This document shows, piece after piece, positions 11,286 through 22,542 of a stretch of DNA of 64,000 nt. Source of the DNA: Hypericum androsaemum (lineage: Eukaryota > Streptophyta > Magnoliopsida > Malpighiales > Hypericaceae); contig OZ023192.1 of assembly GCA_963995505.1 (NCBI GenBank), positions 10,833,001-10,897,000 of the forward strand. The letters are read 5' to 3'. Position 1 is the stretch's first letter. Each line of letters begins with the position of its first letter. The notes under the pieces were generated by a model. The model saw nothing but the letters and a program-made list of their open reading frames with translations, did no database searches and was not told the DNA's origin. A program made the translations under genes and the position numbers.

Positions 11286-11603
11286 TGTCACTAACTTGAA
11301 GTCGTGAAAATACCGGTTACAAAAAATAACAACAATTAAAAATTTATCACCAAAAATATAAATTTGAGAAATTTCTGTTATCAAAATAGAAAAAGTTAAA
11401 CTATACGATAATTGGTAAAATAACTAAAAATAACATGGTATTAATATGATTTTTTTTGTTGGGTCGTGGATGATGATGACCATTTGGACATGTGAATGGT
11501 GCGGTATTTGTCGTGGAATCATATCCGTTGAAATGGTGGGGACCCACGAAGCACCGATATGCCTGCCACCAACGAGGCAGCTTGCACTTGGATGCCACAA
11601 TCC

Positions 11604-12556
11604 TAGGAATGGCAATGGGCAGAATCTGGGTATGATCCTTAAGATCCATATCCTTATCCTCTTTTTAAATGGTGAATCCAAATTTTTACCCTTATCTTTT
11701 TTAAAAATAAGGATTTGGGCAGGATCTGGGTCCGAAAAAACTGGGCAGGATCAGGGCGGCCCGCGAGTCTAATTTTTTTTAAAATATTTAATTTTTAAAA
11801 ATTAAATTATCTTTTGATAGTTTTTAAATAGCAGTGAGACATTTTCATGCATTAAACAAATCAATACAAAGAAACCAAACAAGCAAATCCAAAAAAAGTT
11901 GAAGTTAAGTAAGTTAAAATTGAGAATTTGGTTCGTAATTTTAGCTGCTATTACATGGGGCCTATGGCTGCTTCATACAATATTATCTTGTGGCTGCTTC
12001 GTACAGTATTATCTTCAATAAGGCAAGGTGCGGTAATGAGCTTCACCTGTATTCTGTCTTCTTTCATGCTTAAGAGTGGATTCTTTGGACGAATGACTTG
12101 ATCATTCACAATCAATCATTGCTCAATTTCTTGATTGCCTACAAGGATTTATAGATCTCTCTTCTTCACCTCTTGAGGTTGAGGGAACGTTTTGGTCGAG
12201 GCTGGAGTTGTTTGTAACTGATATAAATATTGGGCCCCTGTATCACTTCTTTCTTTTTGTGCTTGATGTGTTTTGAACTATCGTTTTAGTAAAGAATATT
12301 TAGCTACCAAAAAAATTGAGAATTTGGTATTATATCTAATAATTAATATACATATATATTATTTTAATATTAATTTATAAAATTCGGGTAGGATGAGGGT
12401 AGGATCCTATAGATCCATATCCATGCCCTTATTCTTTTAAAATATCAGGATCCGGGCAGGATCAGGGTCTAGACCCGGTCAAAGTCAACTAATCTTTGAC
12501 CCTTCGGGTCTGGATCAGGATAGACCCTCAGGATAAGGATCTAATTGCCATCCCTA
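11604..12556. mobile_element. hAT-type non-autonomous element with a LINE inserted
   Basis: Ends are TAGGAATGGCAAT and, inverted, TAGGGATGGCAAT, flanked by a perfect 8 bp duplication CACAATCC (11596-11603 and 12557-12564), the hAT signature. Subterminal regions are packed with GGATC, GGGCAGGATC and GGGTC motifs, like the arrays hAT transposases bind. Of 953 bp, about 379 bp is a later LINE insertion. The termini match those of the elements at 46253 and 52374. Confidence 0.9.
11933..12311 (+). mobile_element. 5'-truncated LINE (L1) 3' end
   Basis: A 379 bp insert ends in TTTAGCTACC and an A-run. It is flanked by a 17 bp direct repeat, AAAATTGAGAATTTGGT, at 11916-11932 and 12312-12328. A long target duplication plus a 3' A tail is what L1 target-primed insertion leaves. 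It contains only 3' UTR-like sequence, no RT. Confidence 0.85.
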
Positions 12557-12564
12557 CACAATCC

Positions 12565-14131
12565 CCTCCTCGCCGGTCCACCCCACTCTAACAGATCTTC
12601 TGTTGCCATTTTTGGTTCACGCCATCTCCTTTCTCCGGCTCAAATCGGTCCATGGGAAGAAAGATTGTTGCCTCCAAATTAACACAATATAATTAATTCT
12701 AGCTGTTCACGGTGTGAAATTAATTCTAATGATATCAACGTCAATATAGAGTTTTTTTCTATCAAGGTAAGTTTTTTTACTGCAAATTTTTTACTAAATT
12801 TTATCGTGGTATAATTTTTACGAGTCCGACGGTCACAAACTCGCAAGAGGGAAATCCATTTGTAAATTATTAGTATACATTATTTTTCCAAAAAAAACTA
12901 ATATAATTAATATTAATATTTTAGGTCCGTTTCATTTCCGGTCGTTGGCTTGGAGCCTCATACGTTCAAAGATTTCAGATCTCGTATTTTTGTCCGGAAA
13001 AAGAATTGGAGAATGCACGTGGGATGGCTTCAATTCTCTTTGATAATTGGTTTCGTATTTTTTTTGTGACAACAATTTCCCAACTTTACATTTTTTTATA
13101 CTTTCTTCTCATTAAAATTATGAATTTAGAAATATTTCTCACCAAAATAAATAAAACTACAAGTTGAATGGTCAAAAAGACGTCAAATTATACGACACTA
13201 AAGTAATTTTTTCCTATAATTTTTCCCAACTTTACATTTTTAGTATACTTACTTCTCATCAAAATTGTGAATTTTAAAAACATGCGTCACCAAAATTAAA
13301 AAAACGAAATCACAAGTTGACTAGTCAAAAAATATCAAATTACACGACACTGAAATGATATTTCCCAATAAATTGCATCAGGTAACTCAAACATGTGACA
13401 TTTTGTACATATACCCCATGCTAAACAATCAATCGTATTTGGTTCATGAACCTACTAATCCTTTTGCAAATTAGCAAGTTTATTTGACACATAATGCCTA
13501 AGTCATCATCTTGCTAGTTTAACTTTCTGTGAAATTCCAAAAAAAATTGGATTTCAGAATACGACCGTCATGACTAATCTTACACAGGAAGAGCTATCTA
13601 CTAATCTCCCATGATATCACTCAAAATAAATCATTTATATTGAACACAATTATTCTTCTTAAAATTTTAGATTAAATATCAATATTCTACGGACTCTTTT
13701 TATCGGGCTTTAGCAGGGCATCCTAGGGCTAGCATGCAAGTCACTCGGAGCCTGATCAACCACATAAGCCCAACGGTCCGTGATCTGAGTTTGACGTTTT
13801 AATCCATAGAAATGGTTGCATTAATAATGGCGACGTCACTTTCAACTATCAAATAGTTCAACAAGCCGACGATATTTTGGTCAATTAGGGGACCATCGCA
13901 CATTCCAGGGAAGCGTCCAAATCCCAACTTCTGGATAAGGAATGCCTCAACCCACGCATCATTTCCACTGTGTATATTTTGCCTACGTGTATGCACACTC
14001 TTAAATCTCAATTGGAAAGAGAGGACGAGATATTTTTCCTGTCCTCTTTTTTCCCCCTTTTCCCCTCTCTTTTCTCTCTCTTCTCGGCAAGAAATTGTTG
14101 ACTCTGTCGACGCCACGTTGCCACCACCACG
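12565..14131. other. AT-rich spacer with a tandem duplication
   Basis: Two diverged copies of about 150 bp, near 13072-13222 and 13223-13371, share CCCAACTTTACATTTTT, TTCTCATNAAAATT and TCAAATTANACGACACT. A minus-strand frame at 13799-14116 (105 codons) shows no motif I recognise; it lies beside the Copia insertion and I do not call it a gene. Nothing else is supported. Confidence 0.5.
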
Positions 14132-14136
14132 CTACC

Positions 14137-14426
14137 TGTTAGGAATTCAGCAACCAAGAGAACAAAATGCACAAAAAATATGGGCACAATAGATAACGTG
14201 GTTCGGCCTAATGCCTACGTCCACGGAGAGAAAGGAGAACTTTTATTGATGGATCCAAGCCACAAAGCCATACCAAACCTTAGGGTAACATGTCTTTATA
14301 TAGAGGCAAACTCTTGTATATCAAGTAAGCTATCTATGTCAAATTAGGAGTCCAAAATCTAGACTGAATAGAATAGGAAACAAGCCCACAAATCGTTTCC
14401 TCTTCAATTTCTCGACATCTTTAACA
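14137..14426 (-). repeat. 3' LTR of the minus-strand Copia element
   Basis: 290 bp and the same length as its partner, with few differences, so this insertion looks younger than the one at 968-5178. The polypurine tract (AAGGTGGAGAT on the minus strand) abuts it. Confidence 0.9.
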
Positions 14427-14559
14427 ATCTCCACCTTGGCGAGAAATCATCCCGTGGACGAACCATGAAGCTCCATCCGAACTTCAACAAACTCCACATT
14501 GATGAAATACTGCCCCATGAAGAACCATGAGAACTTGAGAAACCAAATCGACTCTACCA

Positions 14560-15793
14560 GCTCTACCTTGACCATAGATACACCACCACCAATAATACAA
14601 TCTCAACTTTCTCTCTTCCTTTTTCGTTCGATCACTTGGAGCCAATCCCCAAGCTTGAGCAACTCCCGAGCTTGCTTGGTTATTCCCTCCAATCTCCATC
14701 GAACCCCAACTAGCAAGTCCACCTGCTGAAGCAAACTTGTGACCAATAGATGCGCTCTCTATTTTTCGGTCAACCCCATGCTCAGCAATCTCGAACTGCT
14801 TTTCCGCTGGACCTTCTTGCCTTGAACCAATGCTATATGCCATAGCATACAATAGACAACCTTTTGTTCCACCAAGTAGAACCCTCGACATGCCTCAAAC
14901 TCTACTGTTCGGCCTTGAGTGAGATACCCGATTCGCCTGTGGTGTCACCAATGGCTTCACATGCCCAATGCCAAACCTACCCAACACTTTTGACGTGCAC
15001 GTCCCTTTAGAAAACCTTAGCGGGGCCCAACTAACAATGCTTCTCCGAGATAACCATGGCTCCTTGCCAACCATGCCTCCATGAAACAACCATATTTTGC
15101 TATCCATGTCTTCGCGAATCCCAACTACACTCAAACCATCCATGTCAAGCCTTTGCTCCCTCATACGAACCAACCTCATATGACCTGAGCTTTTTTCTAC
15201 TTCATCAGACCCATTGATGTGACTCCACCTACAATAATGTTCTCCACTAACCTGTAGGTATTTCTTTTCACCCTTCATCCCTACCATCGCATCCTTATCC
15301 ATCTTTTTAGCCTACCTTTATAACTATCATTGTTATAATCCAAGGTCACTAACGAAAAGAGATTACCAGGATGCATTGGACTTGATGAGACAGAAAGCCA
15401 GTCACCATCTAACCCGTCTGAACATGTGGCCGTGGTTGTGGATGCCGATCCCTCCTCATTGTCTTGATTTTTAGTTCGTCCTGGATAGTCTCCTTTATGT
15501 GTCCTTTTCCGCACTTGAAGCCACTTCCATCGAACTTCTTTGACTCCGACCTGGATCCTCTTCCACAATCCAACTGGTGACTCCTCATCATCCGCCAAGA
15601 ACAAGCGAATCTTCGCTACCGCCTTGGCCTCCAACTCCTCCTACTCTTGCTCCTCCATCTTCTCAGGCTTCTTCCCTAAGAGCGCGATGACCATCCTTTG
15701 TTGCATGAGGAGATCCTTGACACGCCTTTGCCATAACCTGAAATTCGATGAACTATCGAACTTCACAAGAGCAAACTTCGCGCCGTCTGACAT
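14560..15793 (-). pseudogene. Copia gag fused to RT/RNase H remnants
   Basis: The start ATG at 15793 opens a Copia gag frame (FDSSSNFRLWQRRVKDLL, then KKPEKMEEQE and a stop). Gag is cut after EAKAVAKIRLFLADD and rejoined to sequence near the zinc knuckle. Downstream frames show HMRLVRMREQRLDM (pre-integrase), then KVLGRFGIGHVKPL and LLYAMAYSIGSR. These last match the end of Copia reverse transcriptase (usual form: VL.RF.MENAKPV and YAMVCTRPD). ASIGHKFASAGGLASWGS resembles RNase H. No active enzyme remains. Confidence 0.75.
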
Positions 15794-15820
15794 CCTCCAA
15801 CCTTAGCTCTTGATACCACT

Positions 15821-16110
15821 TGTTAGGAATTCAGCAACTAGAGAACAAACGCGCAAAGAACACGGACGCAAGAAATAACATGGTTCGGCCTAATGCCTAC
15901 ATCCATGGAGAGAAAGGAGAATTTTTATTGATGAGTTTCCGAGCCACAAAGCCATACCAAACCTTAGGGTAACATGCCTTTATATAGAGGCAAACCCTTG
16001 TATATGAAGTAAGCTATCTATGTCAAATTAGGAGTCCAAAATCTAGTCTGAATAGAATAGAAAACAAGTCCACAAATCGTTTCCTCTTCAATTTATCGAC
16101 ATCTTTAACA
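15821..16110 (-). repeat. 5' LTR of the minus-strand Copia element
   Basis: 290 bp, beside the primer-binding site at about 15801-15818. Sequence nearly identical to 14137-14426. Confidence 0.9.
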
Positions 16111-16115
16111 CTACC

Positions 16116-17439
16116 ATTTAGGCTTCGTACCAATCGTAGAACTCAATTCTCCTAACGAGTCGTGTACAATCTCCTCAACTCTTCTAATAAAGTGACTAAA
16201 TGTGGGAATCTTTTAGAAGCTCGAGACCTGACTTCACGATACGTCGACGCAAGACCTGCGTGGCGGTATAGTGAGTAAGTGGGCAAAATATATGATGGCC
16301 AAAATGTGAATTGTGATATAAATTTTTTATACAAATTCAGATATTCGACATGATGGGTGGCGTGGCGGCGGCGTGATATCAACGACATCGACAATATCAG
16401 GTCCACCTATAAGGGCACATGATTCATTACTTTTTTGAAAAATTAACAAGACCTACAATAATATAATTACTAATCTAAATTTAATTTAAGCAGAAGAATC
16501 TGAGCAACAAAATTTTCCCTCAAAGTATTAACTTAATATTGCATTTTTAGGGATTAAAATTTAAAATCTCTAATTAAATTAAAACAAAGTTGATCTAAGC
16601 GCTTAACTCTCAATAGTATACGATGTGTTAATTGGTTGAAGGCGAGAGAAAGGAAGACGTGGATTATAATATGGTCAAGCATATGCAACGTTAACAAGAT
16701 TGAGATGTGGTTCTAAAAAAAAGGGTTGAGATGCCAACATTTTCTATTAGATAGTATTAATAAATACTAAGCAATCTCAAAAGAAGCCAAAATGTTTGAA
16801 GAAACAACTTCAACCACGTAAGAATAATCTTAATTAAAGCGTATATATAAAACTATTATCGCTGGGGGCTTACTGCTCGTAGTACCCTATCCATTGGACG
16901 TAGACTCTTCTGATGTCATTCACCCTTAGCCACCGAAGAGCATACGTCACCTATACATAAATTAAAGACAACAACTGAGCCGGTTCACTTTCCAGGAAAT
17001 GACAGCCAATTTTTTTAAGGGTTTCTTTACGGGTGAACTACATTACGTGGGAAAATCTGAAAATAGAATTACAAACATGAAAGTAAATAAATGAATAATA
17101 AAATTAGACAATAACATACAACAACAAAAGATAAACATAGTGTAAAAGAACCACAAAAGTATCGTGAAAAAAAGAGAGACCATGATAATGTTCTCAAAAT
17201 CGAGAGCTAAAAGCAACATGAAAGAGAATAGTCATAACAAACCACTGGTGACAAAAGTGACAGTTAACATGTACAAAGTTACATCGAAGATGCAACAATG
17301 CACAAATGTCTCAGAAGAGACCTTCGTTATACCCAAGCATACCCGAAGAGAGGTCGGACGAGTCCAACCAATATCGAAATAGCCACGAGCCTGTAAAAGA
17401 TAGATACTAGTACCTGGATAAAATATAAACACATCTGCT
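16116..17439. other. AT-rich spacer, no gene seen
   Basis: Upstream of 14132 and downstream of 16116 the host sequence is continuous once the Copia element is removed. The A-rich stretch 17080-17300 resembles one at 51620-51800 and may be old LINE body. No coding motif is recognised. Confidence 0.4.
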
Positions 17440-17778
17440 GCTGCTGCTGAATTGTTTACCATCAAAGCATCTACTAAATACATCAAGGAATTGCATCCTT
17501 TTAGTAGTATCATGGTGGAATCCGATTGTAAGCACATTGTGGATTATATCAATGGTGTCTCTTCTGACATTGAGTGGGATCCGGAGCTTCAAGCTATGGA
17601 GACACAAACTCTACTTTTGAGTTTACCTTTGTGTAAACTTATATTTGTTCCTAGATTGGCTAACCAAGTTGCGGATTGGTTGGCTAAATCGTCTAGATTA
17701 GGAACTCTTTTGGACAATGTTTTGTTCCATGTTCCTCGAACCCTTGAGGAGCTTCTTATGTATGATACCTTTGATTAA
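17440..17778 (+). pseudogene. LINE-type RNase H (RVT_3) fragment
   Basis: The frame reads MVESDCKHIVDYINGV then a tryptophan-anchored stretch and FVPRLANQVADWLAKS. These are hallmarks of the RNase H domain at the end of plant L1 LINE polyproteins: VESD with the catalytic aspartate, and the R.AN.VAD.LA tail. The upstream catalytic part and all of RT are absent. A T-rich 3' region follows. Alternatively it is a captured fragment of a host RVT_3 gene; either way it is not a complete gene. Confidence 0.75.
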
Positions 17779-18837
17779 TTATATATCTAATCTAAGTTAA
17801 GTTTCAAGAAATTTTTTTTTCTAAAACAATGCTCACAGCAATCAACTTTAAATTAGTGTCCCATACCAAAAAAATCCGTCCAAATATTACGCTTTCCGGT
17901 GTACCCATATCCAAATCAAGTAATTTATCAAAAATGGAGTTGTCATATTACACCGTATCCCCCAATAATACCAATAACAAATCACATAAAGACAAAGAAA
18001 AAAATTGTAAAAAATAAAGGATAAATTACATCTGAATCCTTGGTGTTTGTAAAATAGACGCTAGGGACCTAGTAGTATGCCTTCTGATTTCGTAGTCCTT
18101 CTGGTTTGGGTTTATTATACTCTCGAGTCTCTCGCTGACTTCATCAACCATTTTTTAAGTAAATGACTTATACAAAAAAAATAAAAATAAAAAAATTATT
18201 GAAGGAAAAGAAGCCACGACGAATTGACCCGGATGCCGACTACATTTGACCTGGACGCCGGTGGTCTCCTCACCCTTCTCCCTCTCCTCGTCCAACGACT
18301 ACAGTTTCGACGTGATCACCTCTCTCTCCCCCACTTCGTTAGCTCAAATCACAGTTTTCACGCGGTAAAGGGTAGGATTTAGGGCGAGTGCGGTTGGTGG
18401 AGTTAGAGAGAGGAGAGAGAGAGAGTCACCATTTTTGGTCGGAGACGAACACGGAGACAGCGGGGGAGTAAGACGAGGACTGCGGCCAGAAGGAGAGAGC
18501 GAAGGGGGAGATCAGGCTGGGACTGGGCAATCGCGAGGACTAGCATGAAGAAGAAGGAGGAGGTCATCCTCTTTAATTAGCTTCTTTCTCCTCCATCGAT
18601 GATGTGGTCACCGGCGCCGACGGCTTCGTCCTCTCCAACCGGTCTGGTGGTGGAAGTTCGCGGTTGGAAAGCTAGGAAAGATCGTCGACTCTACGACCTC
18701 CACAACAGAGACGACCAGATGACCAGCCACCCTCCCTCCGACCTCCTCAAACTGTCCGTCTTTGTTGTCTGCATCTCCTTCCCAAACTGTCTGCATCGCT
18801 GTCGTCTGTCTCCACTTGGACCTCGATAGGAGGTGCA

Positions 18838-20124
18838 TGATGTAGGCGGAAACGTATAGAACACAACGATAGTGACTTGTTCTGTAAACTCGCAAGAGAA
18901 CAATCGGAAAGACAAGATAAGTAGGGAAACCCTAAATTTTATAATCAATTCAACCAATCAAAACAATAGACAATATGTCCTATTTATAAAGAACCAAAAT
19001 AAATCTATTAACTAGAATCCTACTATAAATAAAATACATAATAATAATCTAAAACATAAAGCTAATTAATAAATATGTTTCCATTCTTATCTCCATCATT
19101 CTCCCCCGGTTGGAGAAATTCGTCCTCGAATTTGGTATGGTCGGCCAGTTTGAGATCTTTGTATGTGCACTCTTGAATACCTTCGAGCCCCGTGTGGACA
19201 CTTGGTATCTCCCATCCCAACAGAACAAATATTTAGAAATCTTGGAACCATAAATATTCACACGAAAGACCACGAACTCGCTATTTCAGACAAATCTGTC
19301 AGCATCCTTGAGATTGTTCCATGAGTTCAACAATAGAGAACTCTCAACATATGCAAACTTATCGACTCCGAGAAAGTCAATATGCTTGACATACTCGACT
19401 TCATAATCCCGAAAAACTTGAGTTAAAGACACGTCCAGAAACTCAACAACAACAACTTCCTTAACCTCGTCCTCATCACCAGGGTAGCAGTCGTAAATTG
19501 GTGGATCAAAGAAGTCATCAATTACGTTATCATCAGAAAAAATCTGATCGGTTGGCGCAAGCGGTGCCCAGGAGTTGTCCACGGTAACCTCGTCATCCGA
19601 CTCCATGTGCTCGACGATGGGTGGTAGAGAAGCTGGTGGCGCGCGTTGCGTAGTTCTTGCCGCCGTGGCATTTTGGGCCGCCTGGGTGCGCAAGAAGTCC
19701 ATGACTTCGTCATGGTTTTGCTGAAGAACAGCAATTTGTTGTGACATCCTGTCCATCCAATGGTCCATCCGTTGTTCCAGACGTTCAAGATCCAACGTCT
19801 CCTGCTGATTGCCACGTTTCAGAGGCATGATGAAGGAGCGTAGACTGGTCTCTCGATACCAACTGATGCAGGCGGAAACGTATAGAATACAACGATAGTG
19901 ACTTGTTCCGTAAACTCGCAAGAGAACAATCGGAAAGACAAGACAAGTAGGGAAACCCTAAATTTTATAATCAATTCAACCAATCAAAACAATAGACAAT
20001 ATGTCCTATTTATAAAGAACCAAAATAAATTTATTAACTAGAATCCTACTATAAATAAAATACATAATAATAATCTAAAATATAAAGCTAATTAATAAAT
20101 ATGTTTCCATCATTATCTCCATCA
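18838..20124 (-). mobile_element. Small non-autonomous LTR retrotransposon nested in the MULE-like element
   Basis: Two 261 bp near-identical repeats (18838-19098 and 19864-20124) each run from TGATGNAGGCGGAAACG to ATCTCCATCA. On the minus strand the interior begins with a primer-like GTTGGTATCGAGAGACCAG and ends with the purine tract CCGGGGGAGAA. GTGCA on the left and GTGCG on the right are a near target duplication. The interior is only 765 bp: the start of a Ty3-type gag and the last residues of pol. This is a deletion derivative that needs helper enzymes. Confidence 0.85.
19286..19828 (-). pseudogene. Truncated Ty3-type gag in the nested LTR element
   Basis: The ATG at 19828 opens MPLKRGNQQETLDLERLEQR, then MSQQIAVLQQNHDEVMDFL, a coiled-coil-like N-terminus typical of plant Ty3 gag. 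It then runs into an acidic segment (FDPPIYDCYPGDEDEVKEV) that looks like a different part of the polyprotein, so gag is probably joined to a distal region by deletion. Capsid and zinc knuckle are absent. Confidence 0.6.
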
Positions 20125-21030
20125 GTGCGTTTTTGTGTTTCTAGTAGTTTTTCATTTCGTATTCTCTTGGAAGATGTTGCAATTGGTGTAGTTTGTGATG
20201 TGTTAGCTGGGTGATTTGACGAAGGAGACTGATTTGACGAAGTGTGTGGGTGTTTTTTTTTTGTCGCCGGAAAAACGTCCGAAGGGTGACCTGAGATGAT
20301 GACCAGAGTTAGTGTTCGCCGGAAAATGACTGGAGAAGATTACTAGAGATTTTGGTTGACCGGTGGTTGACTGGAACAAGAGTATAACCGTCATTTCAAA
20401 ATTAAAAAAAGAAAAAATCGACCGCTGACGTCAGCGAGGGACCCTAGAGTATAATAAACCCAAACTAGAGGGGTTACAAAATCAGAAGCTGATCGCATCT
20501 ATTTTACCAAATACTGGGGTTCTAAATGTAATTTACCCAAAAAAATAACCCAAATTGACGCGTTTAGGAGTCAACAAGCGAGAATCCCCATAAATCCCTC
20601 AAAACGACAGATTAAGGCAATCGTTTTCGAGCCCCCTCCAATTAAATCGCCAGCTATTTTTTCCCCTCGCAGCACTTTCTTTGTAAAAAATTCATCTAAA
20701 CCGCTAATTTCTTGGGTTGTACCGATTATTCCTTCAACTCCAAGTTTCCTCTCTATTTCCCTTAAAAAGGGTTTTTGCATCAAATATCAATTGTTGAGTA
20801 TTTTTCCAGGAAATTAAAAGGGGGGCTCTCCTTCAGGTTTTTGTTTCCCCCTCCCCTTGTTGTTTAGGGTGGGGAAACATTTTTGGAGGTGGGTCCTAAT
20901 TTTGAATTTTGTTTTGTTTTGGGATAATTGTGGGTTATTGGAAATTCTGGGTTTTGACTTGGGAGGCTTGCTTGTTTGGGTTATTTTAATTTAATTGGAG
21001 AAAAGTAATAAGGGTTTGATTGGGTTAGTG

Positions 21031-21074
21031 TTCTGGAAGGGTTAGGGTTCTAGAAGAGCTCTCTAGAAACAGAA
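21031..21074 (+). promoter_or_regulatory. Cluster of heat-shock elements upstream of HSFA4
   Basis: Two perfect TTCNNGAA dyads, TTCTGGAA at 21031-21038 and TTCTAGAA at 21048-21055, are followed by GAA units at 21066 and 21072. HSF trimers bind arrays of inverted nGAAn. The cluster ends about 13 bp before a TATA-like TATAAAG. This suggests control by HSFs, possibly autoregulation. Binding is not shown by sequence alone. Confidence 0.55.
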
Positions 21075-21086
21075 GCTTTTGGGAAA

Positions 21087-21093
21087 TATAAAG
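21087..21093 (+). promoter_or_regulatory. TATA-like box of the HSFA4 gene
   Basis: TATAAAG lies 127 bp before the start codon and just after the heat-shock elements. If used, the 5' leader would be about 95-100 nt. The transcription start is inferred. Confidence 0.4.
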
Positions 21094-21219
21094 TCTCTGT
21101 CTTGATTTGAGCTCCTTTGTCTATTTGGGGATTTTTATATTAGTTAAAAGTTTGAAACTTTGAGCTCCTTTTTGTTGGAGAAAACTGGGGGCTGGCTGGT
21201 TTGAGGTGTTATTGCAGTG

Positions 21220-22542
21220 ATGGAGGAGTCACATGGGGGTGGTTCTGGTTCCCTACCGCCTTTCCTAACGAAGACTTACGATATGGTGGACGATCCTTCG
21301 TCCGATGCGATAGTGTCGTGGAGCCAGAACAGCAAGAGCTTCATCGTTTGGGACCCGCCCGAGTTCGCTAGGGTCTTGCTGCCACGGTTCTTCAAGCACA
21401 ATAATTTCTCGAGTTTTATCCGGCAGCTCAATACATATGTAAGTGCGAAGATCTTGCGTTTCGATTGTTTGTGTTTCGGGATGTATTTCGTGTTTGTAAC
21501 CGAGTTGAAATGGTTTGCTATTATTGTGTAGGGGTTTCGGAAGATTGATCCGGAGCAATGGGAGTTTGCGAATGATGATTTCGTCAGGGGTCAGCCCCAT
21601 CTCATGAAGAACATTTATAGGAGGAAGCCGGTTCATAGTCATTCCACGCAGAATGTCCACGGCCAGGGCGCTAGTTCGTTGTCTGACCAGGAAAGGCAGA
21701 GCTTGAAGGATGAGATAGAGAGGCTTGCACATGATAAGGAGGCATTAGGTTTGGAGTTGCAGCGGTATGAAGATGAACGGAAAGGTTATGAGAAGCAAAT
21801 GGACATGTTGAAGGAGAAGTTGCAGCAGATGGAGCAAAAGCAGCAAGCTATGGTGTCCTTTGTGGCTCGTGTATTGCAGAAGCCCGGTCTTGCTTTGAAT
21901 CTCATGCCACAAACGGAAGGACACGATAGAAAAAGAAGACTGCTGACAATTGATTATCCGTTTTCTCTTGACGAGCCCTGCGTCGAGGACAGTCGGGCAG
22001 TGACCTCCCAAGCAATGGACAGTGAAAATATTGAAGGTAATTCTGTTGCATCTTCGATTGCGGAACACGATGCATTGGAGTCATCCCTTGCATTATGGGA
22101 GAATATTGTTGAGAATATTAGTCGCAGTCCCAATCAACCTAATTCATCTATTGAGTTGGAAGAATCAACAAGTTGTTGCCTCGATAGCCCGGCTGCATCT
22201 CCCATACAGCTTAACGTTGATGCTCGGCCTAAATCCCCTGGTATCGACATGAACGTTGAGCCTGCAGTAGCTAGTGCTCCAGAGCTTGTTCCTCCAGAGG
22301 ATCAAGCTGTTGTCACAGCTCCGACTGTGGCCACTGGGGTCAATGACGTATTTTGGGAACAGTTTTTGACCGAGAATCCAGATTCAACTGACACGCACGA
22401 AGTTCAATCCGAAAGAAAAGATTCAGATGGCAAGAAAAACGACATCAAACCCGGTGATAACGGAAAATTTTGGTGGAACATGAGGAGTGTGAATAATCTT
22501 GCTGAACAGATGGGGCATCTTACACCTGCTGAGAGAACCTAA
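21220..22542 (+). CDS. HSFA4: Heat stress transcription factor, class A4 (HSFA4)
   Basis: Nuclear DNA-binding activator of stress genes; class A4 members are linked to oxidative-stress responses. Two exons, 21220-21438 and 21532-22542, give 409 residues. The 93 bp intron (GTAAGT...TGTAG) splits the DNA-binding domain after NTY and before GFRK, the conserved position in plant HSFs. The domain spans residues 12-105 ([29 protein letters not shown]). Then come the HR-A/B coiled coil at about 123-188, the nuclear signal DRKRRL at 205-210, an AHA activation motif [11 protein letters not shown] at 259-269, [15 protein letters not shown] at 345-356, and the export signal [10 protein letters not shown] at 394-403. 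The two AHA motifs with this export signal define class A4. The ATG at 21220 matches the family's MEE start. It looks intact. Confidence 0.96.

Larger units (their letters stand above)
14137..16110 (-). mobile_element. Ty1/Copia retrotransposon, minus strand, internally deleted
   Basis: Two 290 bp LTRs with TGTTAGGAATTC at one end and TTTAACA at the other flank a 1.39 kb interior. CTACC at 14132-14136 and 16111-16115 is a perfect target duplication. The primer site TGGTATCAAGAGCTAAGG (minus, about 15801-15818) and a purine tract beside 14427 fix the orientation. The interior joins gag to a short RT and RNase H tail; protease, integrase and most of RT are lost. The LTR text shares CTCCGTGGACGTAGGCATTA and ATAAAGACATGTTACCCTA with the element at 27812-30717, so both belong to one family. 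Confidence 0.92.
18019..20538. mobile_element. MULE-like element with ~125 bp TIRs, carrying a nested LTR element
   Basis: The left arm starts GGATAAATTACATCTGAATC. The right arm read inverted starts GGGTAAATTACATTTAGAAC. Both continue through TTTGTAAAATAGANGC and GTTTGGGTTTATTATACTCT to TCGCTGACNTCA. Flanks AAAAAATAA on the left and AAAAAAATAA on the right fit a 9 bp target duplication, though low complexity weakens this. The unoccupied interior (18230-18830 and 20130-20400) is GC-richer and may include captured host sequence I cannot identify. It ends about 680 bp upstream of the HSFA4 start codon. Confidence 0.85.

Noticed and set aside
13799..14116. 105-codon minus-strand frame
   Set aside because: No family motif, no splice support, and it lies in AT-rich DNA beside a retrotransposon.
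14484..15302. Shared unknown protein in two Copia elements
   Set aside because: Closer reading shows it is the end of Copia reverse transcriptase and RNase H (KVLGRFGI, LLYAM, AGG..WGS), so it is not a new gene.
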